Shown piece by piece: positions 34,808 to 48,127 of a DNA stretch of 64,000 nt (the stretch's first letter is position 1; each line of letters opens with the position of its first letter). The stretch is taken from assembly GCA_947034885.2 (NCBI GenBank), contig OZ019759.1, positions 11,658,501 to 11,722,500 on the forward strand, in the 5' to 3' direction. The stretch comes from Thuidium tamariscinum. Taxonomy: Eukaryota > Streptophyta > Bryopsida > Hypnales > Thuidiaceae. The translations under genes were made by a program, and so were the position numbers. The notes beneath the pieces were generated by a model. That model saw only the letters and a list, made by a program, of their open reading frames with translations. It searched no databases and was not told the origin of the DNA.

Positions 34808-37633
34808 TCAATCAGAATTGTATGAAGATAAACTGCCATTGATGACTTTGACTTGGGCGGATGGAATCTTAAGGGTACACTCTATTGTGTCTTTCTTCAC
34901 CCTAGATTTCCATACTGTTACGAGCGAATTTGTGTTCTCCCAAACTGGAATTTGGGTCTCATCGACTTTCCAACGTAGTCCTTTGTTGGAGTCCCATCCA
35001 TGATAGAATTCTTGAACATTTTGGTCTCGGGATGTGGGCCAAAAATATTGAATGAACACGCAATTTGGATGATTAGGATTAACAAAAGGATCAGACAAGG
35101 CTCTCGCAAACCATATAGGCTTTGAATCACCATTAGCCGGTCGAACAGCGACAAAGTATCCTTCATACACATCACGTGCTACTCGGAAAGTTGGCAATGG
35201 ACGACTGCAAAGGATGCCCACAAAAGCATCATCCTCAGCAAACTCTTCACGAACTTCACCATCATCATCAAGTTCGTCTTCTTCCGTTGCTTCCACTCTA
35301 GTAGTAGGCCAAAAGCCATCTCTCAACGTTAAAGATGGTTCAATTGCCTTCTTCAATGATGCATTCACTACTCGCCAATAGAACACCAAATGCTCATATC
35401 ATCTCCTGTACTCCCCACTTCTATCTTCATCGCACAAGGTCTCCTAATACTTGATGAACCCGGACAAACCTTTGTAAATTTCATCCATGCTCCTCATAGG
35501 AAGAGGTGCAACAGGTACAGGTTCTCCACGAGGCCATAGACTTTGCCCTTCGGAGTCTTCTCGCCACAACTTAATTCCTTCTTCTGGAAGCCAATAATTA
35601 TCTGTGCAATAGTACTTGTACTTCATGATTGGGATGCCTGCACAGTTCAGGAAGAATTTAAATTGTTGTGCCTTAGTATGACCAACAAGTGCGTCTCCCC
35701 CATCACAAAGTGAACCCTCAATGAAGCTTTTGAAGTCTGGGACTTCTTCAATGAGATGAGGAACTGGAGGTACGGAATCCACATCCATAAAAGACTTCAT
35801 GAGTGATGGGATAGTTGGAAAGCTCTCCTTCTTCAACTGCATGCTCCATCTCCCGAACAAAGCATCAATGTCATCATGTGTGTGACCAACCAGCATGAAA
35901 CTAACATATACCTCACGAAAAATCTTCTTTGCTACAAGGAGAGACCAATATGCAAACACAAATCTGTTCTTGTTGTCTCCCATAGCATTGTCCATTTGGA
36001 CGTTAAGAACTAGAGGAAGGGGAGCCGCTGGAATAGGGACTTTAGGTGCTGGCCGAAGGGATGATTTGCACATTTCTGATCCTTGTAGGATTGCACGAAA
36101 CAAAGGAGCTGATCCTGATCCAACAAACAAATCTCTAGACGAATACTTTGGAGGTAGTTCAAGGTCCCGCAAAAGCTTTGCAAATGACCCAATAGTGTAG
36201 TTCGAATCATGAAGGAAGATATCCAAACCATAATGCGCATAGCGGACATCACCATGCCCATGAGCAATCATTCCAATCACTGAGAGAGGAAGTTTCATGA
36301 GTCCATCCAAATTTTTGTTCTTGTGTGAAAACACTGGTGATGCTATTTTGGCATGATCCATTTTGTCATGCATAATCGTTAAGCATTCATGAAGGAATGC
36401 ACTTGACCTGTAGCGATTTGCGTAATATTGGTCCCGATGTGCGCGTGCAATAGCCAAATGCTTCTCTATGAGATGTGTCCATTTTTGTTGCAAGCCAGCA
36501 CAAGCTCCTCTTCTAAGAGTTTGCAGTCTGTCACATTTACCACAACGTGCAAAATTATCTCCAGGCTTCTTTGCATTGTACTGCGGAAAGTTCTGCTTTT
36601 GAATCTTGCTAATGTTTGAAGCAGACACTCCTTTCAATCCAAACACTGCATTTGCTGCATTGACCTCGGGGATGGTCTCCTTCCATGTAAAGGTGGCTGG
36701 AAAAACCATGGACACCACTTTCTCTCCAGAAGGAAGGGTGTGCGACCAATGAGGCATATGGTCTGCTTGCTTCTCAAGCATGGACTTCAATGTTGCCGTT
36801 GCTTGAGATGTATGGTTTCGAGGTTTACGCATGCCCAAATTGCCATGTGGTTGAGCTTGTTCTCCCTTTGCAGCGTATCCTTGGAAGAGATGAAAGCTTG
36901 TCTCAGAGACTCCCGCAATAAGCCTCCAAGCAGCTAGGCAAACATCTATCTCCTCAATGGTAACCTTCCTCTTTCCATGAGCATCACGGTGGACTTGCCG
37001 ATGCACATCTAACTTCATGTGATGACGGAATTCGAATGTTGTTTTATGATACATACGTTCTCAAAATGCCCGGATCTTCTCCCTTGGAAACGGCTGAATA
37101 CAATTCTCCGAGCAGCAAGTCTTGCTCGATATAAAGTTGATCGATTCTAGCGTAAGTAGACTCTTGGCTTTGAAGCACATTTGAGGAGGAGGGTTTTGAA
37201 CTGTGCTTGAATAGGGTCTTTTGAAAGAAGTTCGAATCCGACCGCGAGTAGCTTCTTCAAGATCATGTTGAAATCGTACTTCATGATCACGGAGGCTTGC
37301 TCCATCCAAGTAAACTTGTTCGATTGGCCAAGCCCAAAGAGAGTACTTCCAGTCCTCTGGTACATGATTGGTATCTAAGGACTTTGATATGTAAACTGCC
37401 AGTAGGGAATCTCCCAAGGGACCATTACAGCCGAGAACAAGATCGGAGTTGACGCTGTGACAAACTGCCTCAGCCACAGGCACACCACTTGAATTGTAAA
37501 GAACAACCACTTGAGTACTCCAAAGTCGACGTGGAATGCCTTCGCAGTCAGGAATGTCAACCACTGGTGCAGGTACATTTTCAACCTCTTCATCAGAAGA
37601 GTGATTATGGACGGGTGCATTTGTTGTCGCCAT
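34808..37633 (-). pseudogene. DUF7869-like protein gene (three in-frame stops)
   Basis: ATG 37631-37633 (MATTNAPVHNHSSDE) directly follows a splice acceptor (TGTTTTAG). One frame of about 940 codons runs to 34808, broken only by TGA 37061, TAG 35444 and TGA 35399, with no frameshift. It contains CCSENCIQPFPREKI, LDVHRQVHRDAHGKR, CLAAWRLIAGVSETSF, KPGDNFARCGKCDRL, HRDQYYANR, then VQMDNAMGDNKNRF and VGHTHDDIDALFGRW. The last two are the hallmark of the DUF7869 family as I recall it. A C-terminal domain has YFVAVRPANGDSKPIWFARA. The spaced Asp/His residues and Cys pairs suggest a metal-using nuclease or transposase, but that function is my inference. Its 5' intron region carries many 21-base palindromes. 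Confidence 0.7.
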
Positions 37634-39054
37634 GGTGCCTAAAACATACACAAAGTACCTTAGAACTATTTGATGATTAAGATATTTCACTAAGCCTGGT
37701 CAAAATATTGAAAGGAAAAAAAGTCAACTCGAACTAAAATAATCCCCAATACGATAGTAAGCGCCAATCCACTAAGGTACATATTCAAATATTAGTTGAA
37801 GATCTATTCCAACAAATCATTCTAATCAGATAAATTCATGAAGGCAACTAATCGACTATTCAAGTAGATACTACTTGATGATGTAAATGAAGAATAAAAA
37901 ACTAATCAAATACTATGGAATTTAAAACTTCAAAGCTTCCACTCATGCATGTAAGCTGTATAAGGTATTTCAAATTTTAAATACCCCCATTCCAGTTATT
38001 CTTTGACGTTTAAGACATATCTAATCATATGTCTCATTGAGGCTTTCAATCACTCACACAATCAAGTCGCATCGTCTTGATTTGTATCCTTGACCACACA
38101 AATCCATATATTCGAAACTACTTTGTCAAGTGGAATCTAAGTGTATGACCTCGTTTCCAAAAAAACAAAATCCTCATAAATTACTTTGATCACGTTCAGG
38201 TCGCGTCAACTTCAGTCGTGACTCTTTTTTCATATACTGGAGGCCAAATCTTGAGGACATTCAAGTAGAATTGACTTGAATCTACATGTCAAAGAATTTT
38301 GTTCATTGAAAACCAATGATTCATATATTCAAATCACGCCGACTAAAGTAATGATGCCTGTTTCACAAACATTCAAGTAGAGTCGACTTGAATCTACAAG
38401 TTATAGAATTTCATTCATTGTAAACCAAATATTCTCATATTCAAGTCTAATTGACATGAGTAGTGATTCTTGATTTCCATATTAGGCCAACTGTGAACAT
38501 TCAAGTAGATTCGACTTGAATGTTCATGTTACAAAATTTTATTCATTGTAAACCAATCATTCTCATATTCAAGTCGAATCGACCTGAATGATGATGCCTC
38601 TTTCACGTATTACAAGCCAATTGACAACATTCAAATAGATTCGACTTAAATCTATATGTCTCGAAATTTCAATTGTTGTAGATCGGTCATTTTCATATAC
38701 ATGTCGTACTAACTTTAATGTCTGATTCTGTTTCATATGTGATCTGCTCATACTTTCACGAGAATGTCCCCCGGATTTCGCGGCGCTTTTTCAGGAGAAT
38801 TCTCTTGGGACGCCGCAGCCCAGTGTTCAGAACCTAGGTTACTTAGCTTCCGAACCCAACTTCAGAACACTTCAAATTGAAAACACTGCAAGATGCATAA
38901 TGAAATTATGGTAGAAACAATGGAATAAATACTGACACCAAGCCTCGCATGACTAAGTACCATCAAGAAATTCAAATGCTTACCCTATACGCCCTGTACA
39001 GAGAGCAATCCCACATTTGCAAACAAAAGATTTTCATTCAGATTGATGTTAATA
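37634..39054 (-). other. Probable 5' intron of the DUF7869-like gene
   Basis: Non-coding between the acceptor at 37,641 and GC-richer DNA beyond 39,400. A palindrome copy lies at 37859-37879 and more at 38,260-38,650. The 5' exon is not resolved; a candidate lies near 39,600-39,700. Confidence 0.35.
38220..38760. repeat. Tandem units each carrying a 21-base palindrome
   Basis: Four to five degenerate units of about 110-130 bases. Each has the phrase TTCATTGTAAACCAA or a variant and a palindrome with arms TTCAAGTMGA and TCGACTTGAA. Good palindromes are at 38260-38280, 38372-38392, 38500-38520, 38568-38588 and 38630-38650; a degenerate one is at 38440-38460. Confidence 0.75.
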
Positions 39055-39400
39055 CGTTTCATAAACCAAAACCCTAAACTGCAGACTACAAAACATAAAG
39101 AACGAAATGCCAAGCTCACTGCTCATTCCGACTAGCAATACTAATATATTTGATCAACGAAAACACTAAACCGCAGAGGCACAAACTGCTGAACATGAAC
39201 AAAATGCCAAGCTCAAGTGCTGCTCATTCCGACTGGCGGTGATACGGTTGATCCACCAAAACCCTAAACCGAAGACTACAAAACATGAAGAACGAAATCA
39301 AGCTCACTACTCATTCCGACTGGCGATGATACATTAGATCAACAAAAATAGCTGCAGACTACAGAACAAGAAAATTGAAATGCCAAGCTCAGACTGTCGT
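39055..39400. repeat. Tandem repeat, about 90-100 bp period
   Basis: Three to four imperfect units share AAACCCTAAACYG, ACTACAAAACATGAAGAACG and CTCATTCCGACTGGCG. The CTCATTCCGAC phrase recurs at about 39,123, 39,222 and 39,311. Confidence 0.7.
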
Positions 39401-40394
39401 TGACGAAATCCTCAATTCACTGCAGATTCTATGCACATCACAAGCAAACCACATGCAAATCACAAAGAAGAGTGGAGGCTGCTACCCAACAATAACACCT
39501 ACGGTCCTACGCAATCAATCAAAATCTTGAAAGTGAAACTTGATTCGAGATAGCTCCAACACTCCGAAAGCGAGAAAACTGACCTTGTGTACTCGTGCGG
39601 AAGAGCGATTAGAAAGCGGTAGAAGCAGCAAGTCGTTCGCACAGAGACGACATCGTCAAAAAGGAGGGCGACAAGGCATGTAGGTGTGGTCTGCCAAAAT
39701 GATAGTTCGTTCGAGAAGGCAGAATGCGCGGGACTTTCGAAGTCAGATGGACTCCCACCCCCTAATGCACGGGAATTTTAAGGTGATTCCATTTCCAATA
39801 AAGCGTAGTTTGGGAGGCCACGCCGGCGCTGAGTGTGCTTGATACACAGGCAAAGCGAGATCTCTGGCCTGACAAGGGCCTCTTCATGGAAAGTAGGCGA
39901 CATTGCGGCTTTCTTGAAGTTTGGGGAATTTCATATGCAGCTTCTTGCCTTCTTGGATGGCAAGAGGCTTCCTGAGAAATAACAAGGAAGCTAACCGTGA
40001 AACTAAATTGAAGATTCTCTTGTACTGCCGGATTTAGGGCGTGACAACAAAAAATTGAGCTGAAGATTTGTCTTTTTCTTGTGAACTCTTGTATCTAGCA
40101 TGCCAGGGGATAAATACAACATCCTTGAAGTTGTGCACTTTTAGACTGCTCCAATATAAGATTCGTAAAGTCGGTGGAGAAATATAGAAGCTCCCTGATT
40201 CAAGGGAATCAAACACTTCCAAGACCTAACATTGGATCACTCATTATAAACATGAAATTAGATTCCAGCCAAAGAAAACGGTGCACTTGCTCCGTCCAAA
40301 TAATCAACACAATTTCACTTCTTGTACAACAAACATGTACAACAAACCGCACAAGAAGTCAAATGCATGATAAATGGTATAAGATAATAATTGC

Positions 40395-40640
40395 GTAGTA
40401 AATCGTATAAGGTTTTCTTTATACGGTAAATTATATGTGGTCTATTTTACACGGTAAGTCGTGTAGGATTCTCTTTATGTGCTAAATCGTATAGGGTCTT
40501 CTTTATACAATAAGCCGTATAGGATTTTCTTCATATGGTAAATCCTGTAGTGTTTGAATAATATAATGAACCATGTAAGATTTCAGTTATATAAAAATCA
40601 AGTAGGATACAACTTTATACAATGAATTGGTAGTTCTTAG
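40395..40640. repeat. Degenerate tandem repeat, about 37-bp period
   Basis: Six or so units built on GGTAAATCGTATAGG followed by TTTTCTTTATAC. The units drift in sequence toward the right end. Confidence 0.7.
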
Positions 40641-40859
40641 GTTGTTCCAAATTAAATAGGAAACATCTTCAAAGATTTAAAACAAAAAAACGGTGGTTAA
40701 AGCCTCTATTTTTTTAGACAAACTCTTTTAGATAAATTCAAAAGCATAGTATTCTTAATTTAACATGAGAGTGCGCAATTAGTAAATATGAAATGTAATT
40801 TGCTCTATAGAAATGAATGATCTATCACATTAAACCCTATATAAATTTTTGCGAATTTT

Positions 40860-43800
40860 TTCACTGTGAATTTCATGACATTTGTGGATTTAGAATTAAA
40901 ATTTTGAAAAGGCTGAGGAACACCTTTTTCTATTTAAATTCAAATTTGACTACTACTTAACATGAAATAAGATTTGGTTGTATAAAAGATGTGCTAAATC
41001 TATGCCCTTCAAACTTCAATCTCTATTTTCTTTTAGGCTTCTCTTCACCTAAAATTCATTACAAATTTTGATTAAGGACTTAAATTTTTTAAAGCACACA
41101 TCAACCCCTTAGTTCTTCTATTTCAATAGATTTTGGATGATTAGAAAATACAAAATGACTTCTACTAATATGAATTTCATGACATTAATGAGTTTTTTAT
41201 TCATACAAAAATAACAAGGTACTATTGCCTGATTTTCTTCAAAATACAATTCGTCATATAGTCAACATGAAACATCAATAAGTCTTCAATTTTGAATATT
41301 CTAGGACACTCCAACTTCTAACAAAAAAATTAAATTTTGATTAATGTGCATTTCATGACAAATATACAATGTTCATTTAAACCCAAAAAATTTCACTAGA
41401 ATCATCATTTATATGAAAATTAGGATTGATGAACAAACAATCATTCTATTCAAATTAGTATTCAAATAAGAGTGACCTAGGGCTTTACAACTTTTCCATA
41501 TTTTTATTGAGTTCATTTGACATATTTTTCATGACATTTGAGGGATTTGGGTTTTTTCACAAAAAAATGGTAGTGTGGTCCATTTTTCTTTGTGAAATAG
41601 AAATTGGGCAATTAGAGGACATGCTATTGAAATTAGTGTTTGAAATGGACTGTCCTAAGATTTTACAACTTCTCCATATTTTTTTTGACTTCATGTGACG
41701 TGGATTTCATGACCTTTGAGGGAATTAGGTTTTTTCAGAAAAAATGGCAGTGCGGGCCAATTTCCTTTTGCAATTAGAGTTAACGCAATTAGAAGTTATG
41801 TTATTGAAATTAGTGTTTGAAAATGGTTGTCCTAGGACTTTACAACTTCTCTATATTTTGTTTGACTTCATTTGACGTGGACTTCATGACATTGGAGGGA
41901 TTTGGGTTTTTTCACAAAAAATGGCAGTGCGGTCCTTTTTTCTTTTACAAATAGAAATTGGGCACTTAGAGGACATGTTATTCAAATTAGTATTTGAAAT
42001 TGAATGTCCTAGGTTTTTACAACTTTCACATATTTTTCTTCACTTCATTTGACGTGTATTTCATGACATTTGAGGGATTTATGTTTTTTGACAAAAAATG
42101 GCAGTGCCGGCCATTTTTATTTTGCATATAGAAATTGGGCAATTAGAGGACATGCTATTGAAATTGGTGTTTGAAAATGGTTATCCTAGGACTTTACAAC
42201 TTTCCCATTTTTTTTCCACTACATTTGACGTGGATTTCATGACATTTGAGGGGAATTAGGTTTTTCCACAAAAATAGCAGTGTGGTCCATTTTTCTTTGC
42301 CAAATAGAATTTGTTCAATTAGAGGACATATTATTGAAATTAGTGTTTGAAATGGAGTGTTCTAGGAATTTACAACTTTTTCATACTTTTTTTGACTTCA
42401 TTTGATGTGGAATTCATGACATTTGCGGGATTTAGGTTTTTGACAAAAAAGGGGAGTGTAGGCCATTTTTCTTTGTGAAATAGAAATTGCGCAATTGGAG
42501 GACATGCTATTGAAATTAGTGTTTGAAATAGAGTGTCCTAGGACTTTTCAACTTCCTCATTTTTTTTTGACTCCATTTGACGTGGATTTCATGACATTTG
42601 AGGGGTTTCGGTTTTTTCACAAAAAATGGTAGTGCGGTCCATTTTTCTTTTGCATATAGAAATATGGCAATGAGAGAACATGTTCTTGAAATTATTATTT
42701 GAAATTGAGTGTGCTAGGACTTTACAACTTTCCCATATTGTTTTTTACTTCATTTGACGTGGAGTTCATGACATTTGAGGGATTTGGGTTTTTTAACAAA
42801 AAAGGGGAGTGTGGGCCATTTTTCTTTGTGAAATTGAAATTGGGCAATTGGAGGACATGGTATTCCAATTAGTGTTTGAAAAAGGTTGTCCTAGGACTTT
42901 ACAACTTTTCCGTATTTTTTTTGACTTCATTTGACGTGGATTTCATGACATTTAAGAGATTTATGTTTTTTCACAAAAATGGCAATGCGGTCCATTTTCC
43001 TTTTGCAAATAGAAATTGGGCAATTAGAGTTTATGTTATTCAAATTAGTGTTTGAGAATGGTTGTCCTAGAACTTTACAACTTTTCTATATTTTTTTTGA
43101 CTTCATTTGATGTAGATTTCATGACATTTGAAGGTTTTGGGTTTTTTCACAAAAAATGGCAATGCGGTCCATTTTTGTTTTGCAAATAGAAATTGGGCAA
43201 TTAGAAGACATGTTATTGAAATTAGTGTTTGAAAGTGAATGTCCTAGGTCTTTACAACTTCCACATTTTTTTCTTCACTTCATTTGACGTGTATTTCATG
43301 ACATTTAAGGGATTTATGTTTTTTGACAAAAAAAGGCAATGTGGGCCATTTTTTATTTTGCACATAGAAATTGGGCAATTAGAGGACATGCTATAGAAAT
43401 TAGTGTTTGAAATTGAATGTCCAAGGTTTTTACAACTTTCCCATTTTTTTTTACTTCATTTGATGTGGATTTCATGACATTTGAGGGATTCATGTTTTTT
43501 GCCAAAAAACATGAAATTACGATCCATTTTTGTTTTGTATGTAGAAATTGTTCAATTAGAGGACATGCTATTGAAATTGGTATTTGAAATTGAGTGTCCT
43601 AGGACATTACAAGTTTTCCATATTTTTTTTGACATCATGTGACGTGGATTTCATGACATTTGAGGGAATTAGGTTTTTTAACAGAAAATGGCAATGCGGG
43701 CCATTTTTGTTTGTAAATAGAAATTGGGCAACTAGAAGACATATTATTGAATTAAGTGTTTGAAATTGAATGCCCTTGGAATTTACAACTTTCCAATTTG

Positions 43801-46800
43801 TTTTCGACTTCATTTGATATGGATTTCATGACATTTGAGGGATTTGGATTTTTTCACAGAAATTGGTAGTGCGGGCCATTTTTATTTTGCATATAAAAAT
43901 TGGGCAGTTAGAGGATATGCTATTGAAATTGGTGTTTGAAAATGGTTGTCCTAGGACTTTACAACTTTTCCATATTTTTTTTGAATTCATTTGACGTGGA
44001 CTTCATGACATTTGAGGGATTTGGTTTTTTTCACAAAAAATTGCAGTGCGATCCATTTTTGTTTTGTAAATAGAAATTGGGCAATTAGAGGACATGGTAT
44101 TGAAATTAGTGTTTCAAAATGGTTGTCCTAGGAATTTACAATTTTTCCATATTTTTTTTGACTTCATTTGACGTGGACTTCATGACATTTGATTGATTTG
44201 GGTTTCTTTCCAAAAAATGGAAGTGTGGTCCATTTTTTTTTGCAAATAGAAATAGGGCAATTAGAAGACATGTTATTCAAATTAGTGTTTGAAAATGGTT
44301 GTTCTAGGACTTCACAACTTTTCTATAATTTTTTTGATTCATTTGACGTAGATTTTATGACATTTGAGGGATTTATGTTTTTTCACAAAAAATGGCAGTG
44401 CGGGTCATTTTGTTTAAATTGCAAATAGAAATTGGGCAATTAGAGTTTACATTATTCAAATTAGTGTTTGAAAATGGTTTTTCTAGGAATTCACAACTTT
44501 TCCATATTTTTTTGGACTTCATTTGACATGAATTTTACGACATTTAAGGGATTTGGGTTTTTTGCCAAAAAATGGCAGTGCGGTCCATTTTTGTTTTGCT
44601 AACAGAAATACGGCAATTAGAGAACATGTTCTTCAAATTGGTGTTTGAATTTGAGTATACTAGGACTTTAAAACTTTCCCATTTTTTTTTTCACTTCATC
44701 TGACGTGGATTTCATGACATTTGAGGGATTTGTATTTTTTCACAAAAAAGGGCAATGCGGTCCATTTTTCTTTTGCATATAGAAATACAGCAATTGAAGA
44801 ACATGTTCTTGAAATTATTATTTGAAAATGTTTGTCTTAGGACTTTACAACTTTTTCATATTTTTTTTGGCTTCATTTGACGTGGGTTCCATGACAATTA
44901 AGAGATTTATGTTTTTTCACGGAAATGGCAATGCGGTCCTTTTTTCTTTTGCAAATAGAAATTGGGCAATTAGAGGTTATGTTATTCAAATTAGTGATTG
45001 AAAGTGGTTGTTCTAGGACTTTACAACTTTTTCTTATTTTTTTTGAATTCATTTGACATGGAATTCATAACATGTGAGGAATTTAGATTTGTAGAGAAAA
45101 AAGAGTAGTCTGTGTGGTCCTTTTTTTTATCCATATTAAAATTAGTCAAATAGAGGACATGCTATTGAAATTAGTGTTTGAAAATGAATGTCTTAGGACT
45201 TTACAACTTTGAGACATTTATTTGGCTTCATTTGATGTGGAATTAATGACATTTGAAGGATTTAGGTTTAAAGAGAAAAAAATGGTAGTGTACTGTATAC
45301 TTTCTTTCCAAATTGAAATTAGTCAAATAGAGGACATGATATTAGAAGAAGTATTCAAAATTGAGTGTCTTATGACTTTACAACTTTCACATCTTTTTTT
45401 TAATTCATATGATGCGTAATTCATGACATTTGAGGGATTTTGGTTTCTAGAGAAAAAATTGGTAACATGGTCCAATTTTTTTTTCCAAATAAAAATCAAG
45501 AAATTAGAGGACATGTTATTGAAATTAGTGTTGAAAAATTAATGTTCTTAGACTTTACAACTTTAGCATAATTTTCAAGGCTTCAATTAACATGAAAGTC
45601 ATGACATTATTGGGATTTAGTTTTGTAGAGAAAAAATGGCAGTAAGATTTTTTTTTCCACTTGCAAATTAGGCAATTCAAGGACGTGATATTGAAATTAC
45701 TGTTCAAAATTTAATGTTCTAGGACTCTACAACTTTCACATATTTTTTTTGGCTTCTTTTGATGTGAAAATCATGACATTTGAGGGACTTTGATTTCTCA
45801 AGAGGAAATGACTATGCGGTCTATTTTTTCTTTTTCAAACTAAAAAAAGTCAATTAGCAGTCATTATTTTCAAATTTGTGTTTAAAAATGAGTGTCGTAG
45901 GACTCTCCAACTTTCCCATATTTTTTTGGCTTCCTTGACTTGAAACTTGTGACATTTGAGGGATTTTGATTTCTTAGGAGCAAATGGCAGTGTGGTCTAT
46001 TTTTTCTTTTTTAAAGCGAAATTGGTCAACAAACGGTCATTCATTTCAAATAAATGTCCAAAAATGAGTGCTCTAAGATTCTACAACTTGACCATACTTA
46101 TTTTGTCTTCTTTTGACATGAAATTCATGACATTTGAAGGGCTTCAATTAATGAAGAGAAGATGGTAGAGCGGTCTTCTTTCTCTTTTTTAAATGGAATA
46201 AGTCAATTAGTGGTCATTCTTTTCAAATTAGTTTTCAAAAATAAATATTATAGGACCTACAACTTGTACATATTTCTTTTGGCTTCAATTGATATGAAAA
46301 TCATGACATTTGAGGGATTTAAATTTCTAGAGAAGGAAAGGCTATGTGGTTCAATTTTTTTTTTCAAATTGGAATTATTCAACTGAAGGACATGATAATG
46401 AAATAAGTGATTGCAAAAGAATGTCCTAGGACTTTGCAACTTTTTCATGTTTTTTTGGGCTTCATTTGACATGGAATTTTTGACATTGGAGGGATTTTCG
46501 TGGAAAGAGAAGAAATGGCAGTGTGGTCCATTTCCTCTTTCCAAATGCAATTTAGGCAATTAGACGAGAGGATCTTCAAATTAGTGTTTGAAAATAAGTT
46601 TCTTAGGACTTCACAACTTTTCCATATTTTTTTTGGCTTCAATTGACGTGGAATTCATGACATTTGTGGAATTTATATTTTTTGAAAGGAAATGGCTGTG
46701 TAGTCGATTTTTTTATTTTGAGTTGGAATTAGTGAATTTGAAGACATGATATTCAAATTAGTGATAAGAAATTAATGTCTTAGAGGGTCTCATTTTTTAT

Positions 46801-47470
46801 CTTAATTTCTTTGGCTTAATTTGACGTGCAATTTATGACATACGAGGAGTTTTGGTTCATAGAGAATAAATGACAACATGGTCCATTTTTTTTTCTAAAT
46901 CAAAATTTGTTAATTTAAAAACATGATATTCAAATTAGATATTCAAATTTGGGCTTCATTTGACGTGGGATTCATGTCGTCAAAGGGATTTTCGTTGGTA
47001 GAGAAAAAAGGGTAGTGTGGTCTATTTTCTCTTTTCAAATTAAATTTAGGCAATTAAAGGATATGATTTTGAAACTACTGTTTGAAAATGAGTTTCCTAG
47101 GACTTTTCATCTTTCACATTTTTTTTGGGCTTGAAATGATATGGAATTGAAGACATTAGAGGGATTTTGGTTGAAAAAGAAAAAATGGCAGTAGTCTACA
47201 TTTTTTTTCCTAAATTGAAATTAGGCAATTAGACAACATGATCTACAAATTAGTGTTTGAAAATGAGTGTCTTAGGACTTTTTAACTTTTGCACATGTTT
47301 TTTGGCTTCATTTGACGTGGAATCCATGACATTAAAAGAATTTTTGTTGGTAGAGAAAGAATGGCAGTGTGCTCTATTTTCTGTTGTCAAATTAAATTTA
47401 GGCAATTACAGGACATGATATTGAAATTAGTATTAAATTTAGGGGTATTATAGGACTTTTAACTTTCACA
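40860..47470. repeat. AT-rich satellite array, about 177-bp unit
   Basis: The phrase TTCATGACATTTGAGGGATT recurs at about 41529, 41708, 41885, 42062, 42238 and 42414, a spacing of 176-179 bases, and continues to about 47,330. Each unit also contains AGGACATGCTATTGAAATTAG, GTCCTAGGACTTTACAAC, a T-run, and AAAATGGCAGTGCGGYCCAT, or variants. That makes about 34 units from 41,430. Units at the left edge (40,876, 41,171, 41,357) and in the right third are more diverged, the usual picture of an array decaying at its ends. Reading frames inside are by-products of the repeat. Confidence 0.9.
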
Positions 47471-48036
47471 TACTTTTTTTGAATAGTTAAGTAAATTAAC
47501 CTACATGTGCAATATACTTGATGGCTTTGAGGATTTAAGTTTTAAGAAGTAGTAATTCTAAATTATTTTGAGGTTAAATAGGATATAATTGGATATTTTT
47601 GCAATGTACACACCTATTCTAGCCTTTTTTCCCGGTTGTGTTGGATCCAATTGCACAATATTAAATTTTCTTTTTTTTTGGCGCCTAGCAAAAGTAATTT
47701 TGTTTTGTCTAAAATATTTCAATTTCCTTAAAAATAACAATGAAGTCAATGAATTTGAAATAAAAAGGATTAGGGTATAAAGAAAAAGTTATTTTAAATT
47801 CAAGAGACATATGAATGTATAAAAACAATGCTTCTCTTTATGTAGAACTTATATTTAGATGGAAAAATTAAAAAAAGGTTTACAAACTTTTTTTTCCTAA
47901 AAAAACTATATGTTATGGCTCAAATCAAGAAGAATTCTTATTTTTTTGCCTAGGATCACATAGTTGACCAAAAAAATCAGATCTTTTCTACTATTTCTGT
48001 TATTAAAATCATGATGGTATAAATTTTTTTATGGGC
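47471..48036. other. AT-rich junction, no gene seen
   Basis: Non-repetitive AT-rich DNA between the satellite edge and the GC-rich gene-fragment island. The base composition changes abruptly near 48,030. Confidence 0.5.
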
Positions 48037-48089
48037 CCCCTTGGTAGACGCTTACGCTCCCAACATTGGGAGCGGCGCCTACCAAGGGG
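48037..48089. repeat. Imperfect long hairpin
   Basis: The left arm CCCCTTGGTAGACGC...CGCTCCCAA (27 bases) pairs with TTGGGAGCGGCGCCTACCAAGGGG across a two-base gap. The only interruptions are a three-base bulge and one or two mismatches. It sits about 40 bp before the LRR fragment. It could be a foldback element end or a structured RNA. Confidence 0.7.
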
Positions 48090-48127
48090 AACGGGGAACG
48101 GGGAACTCGACTGCTCGCACTTGAGCG

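Noticed and set aside
41507..46642. Several frames of 60-100 codons
   Set aside because: They are phases of the 177-bp satellite unit and recur with its period.
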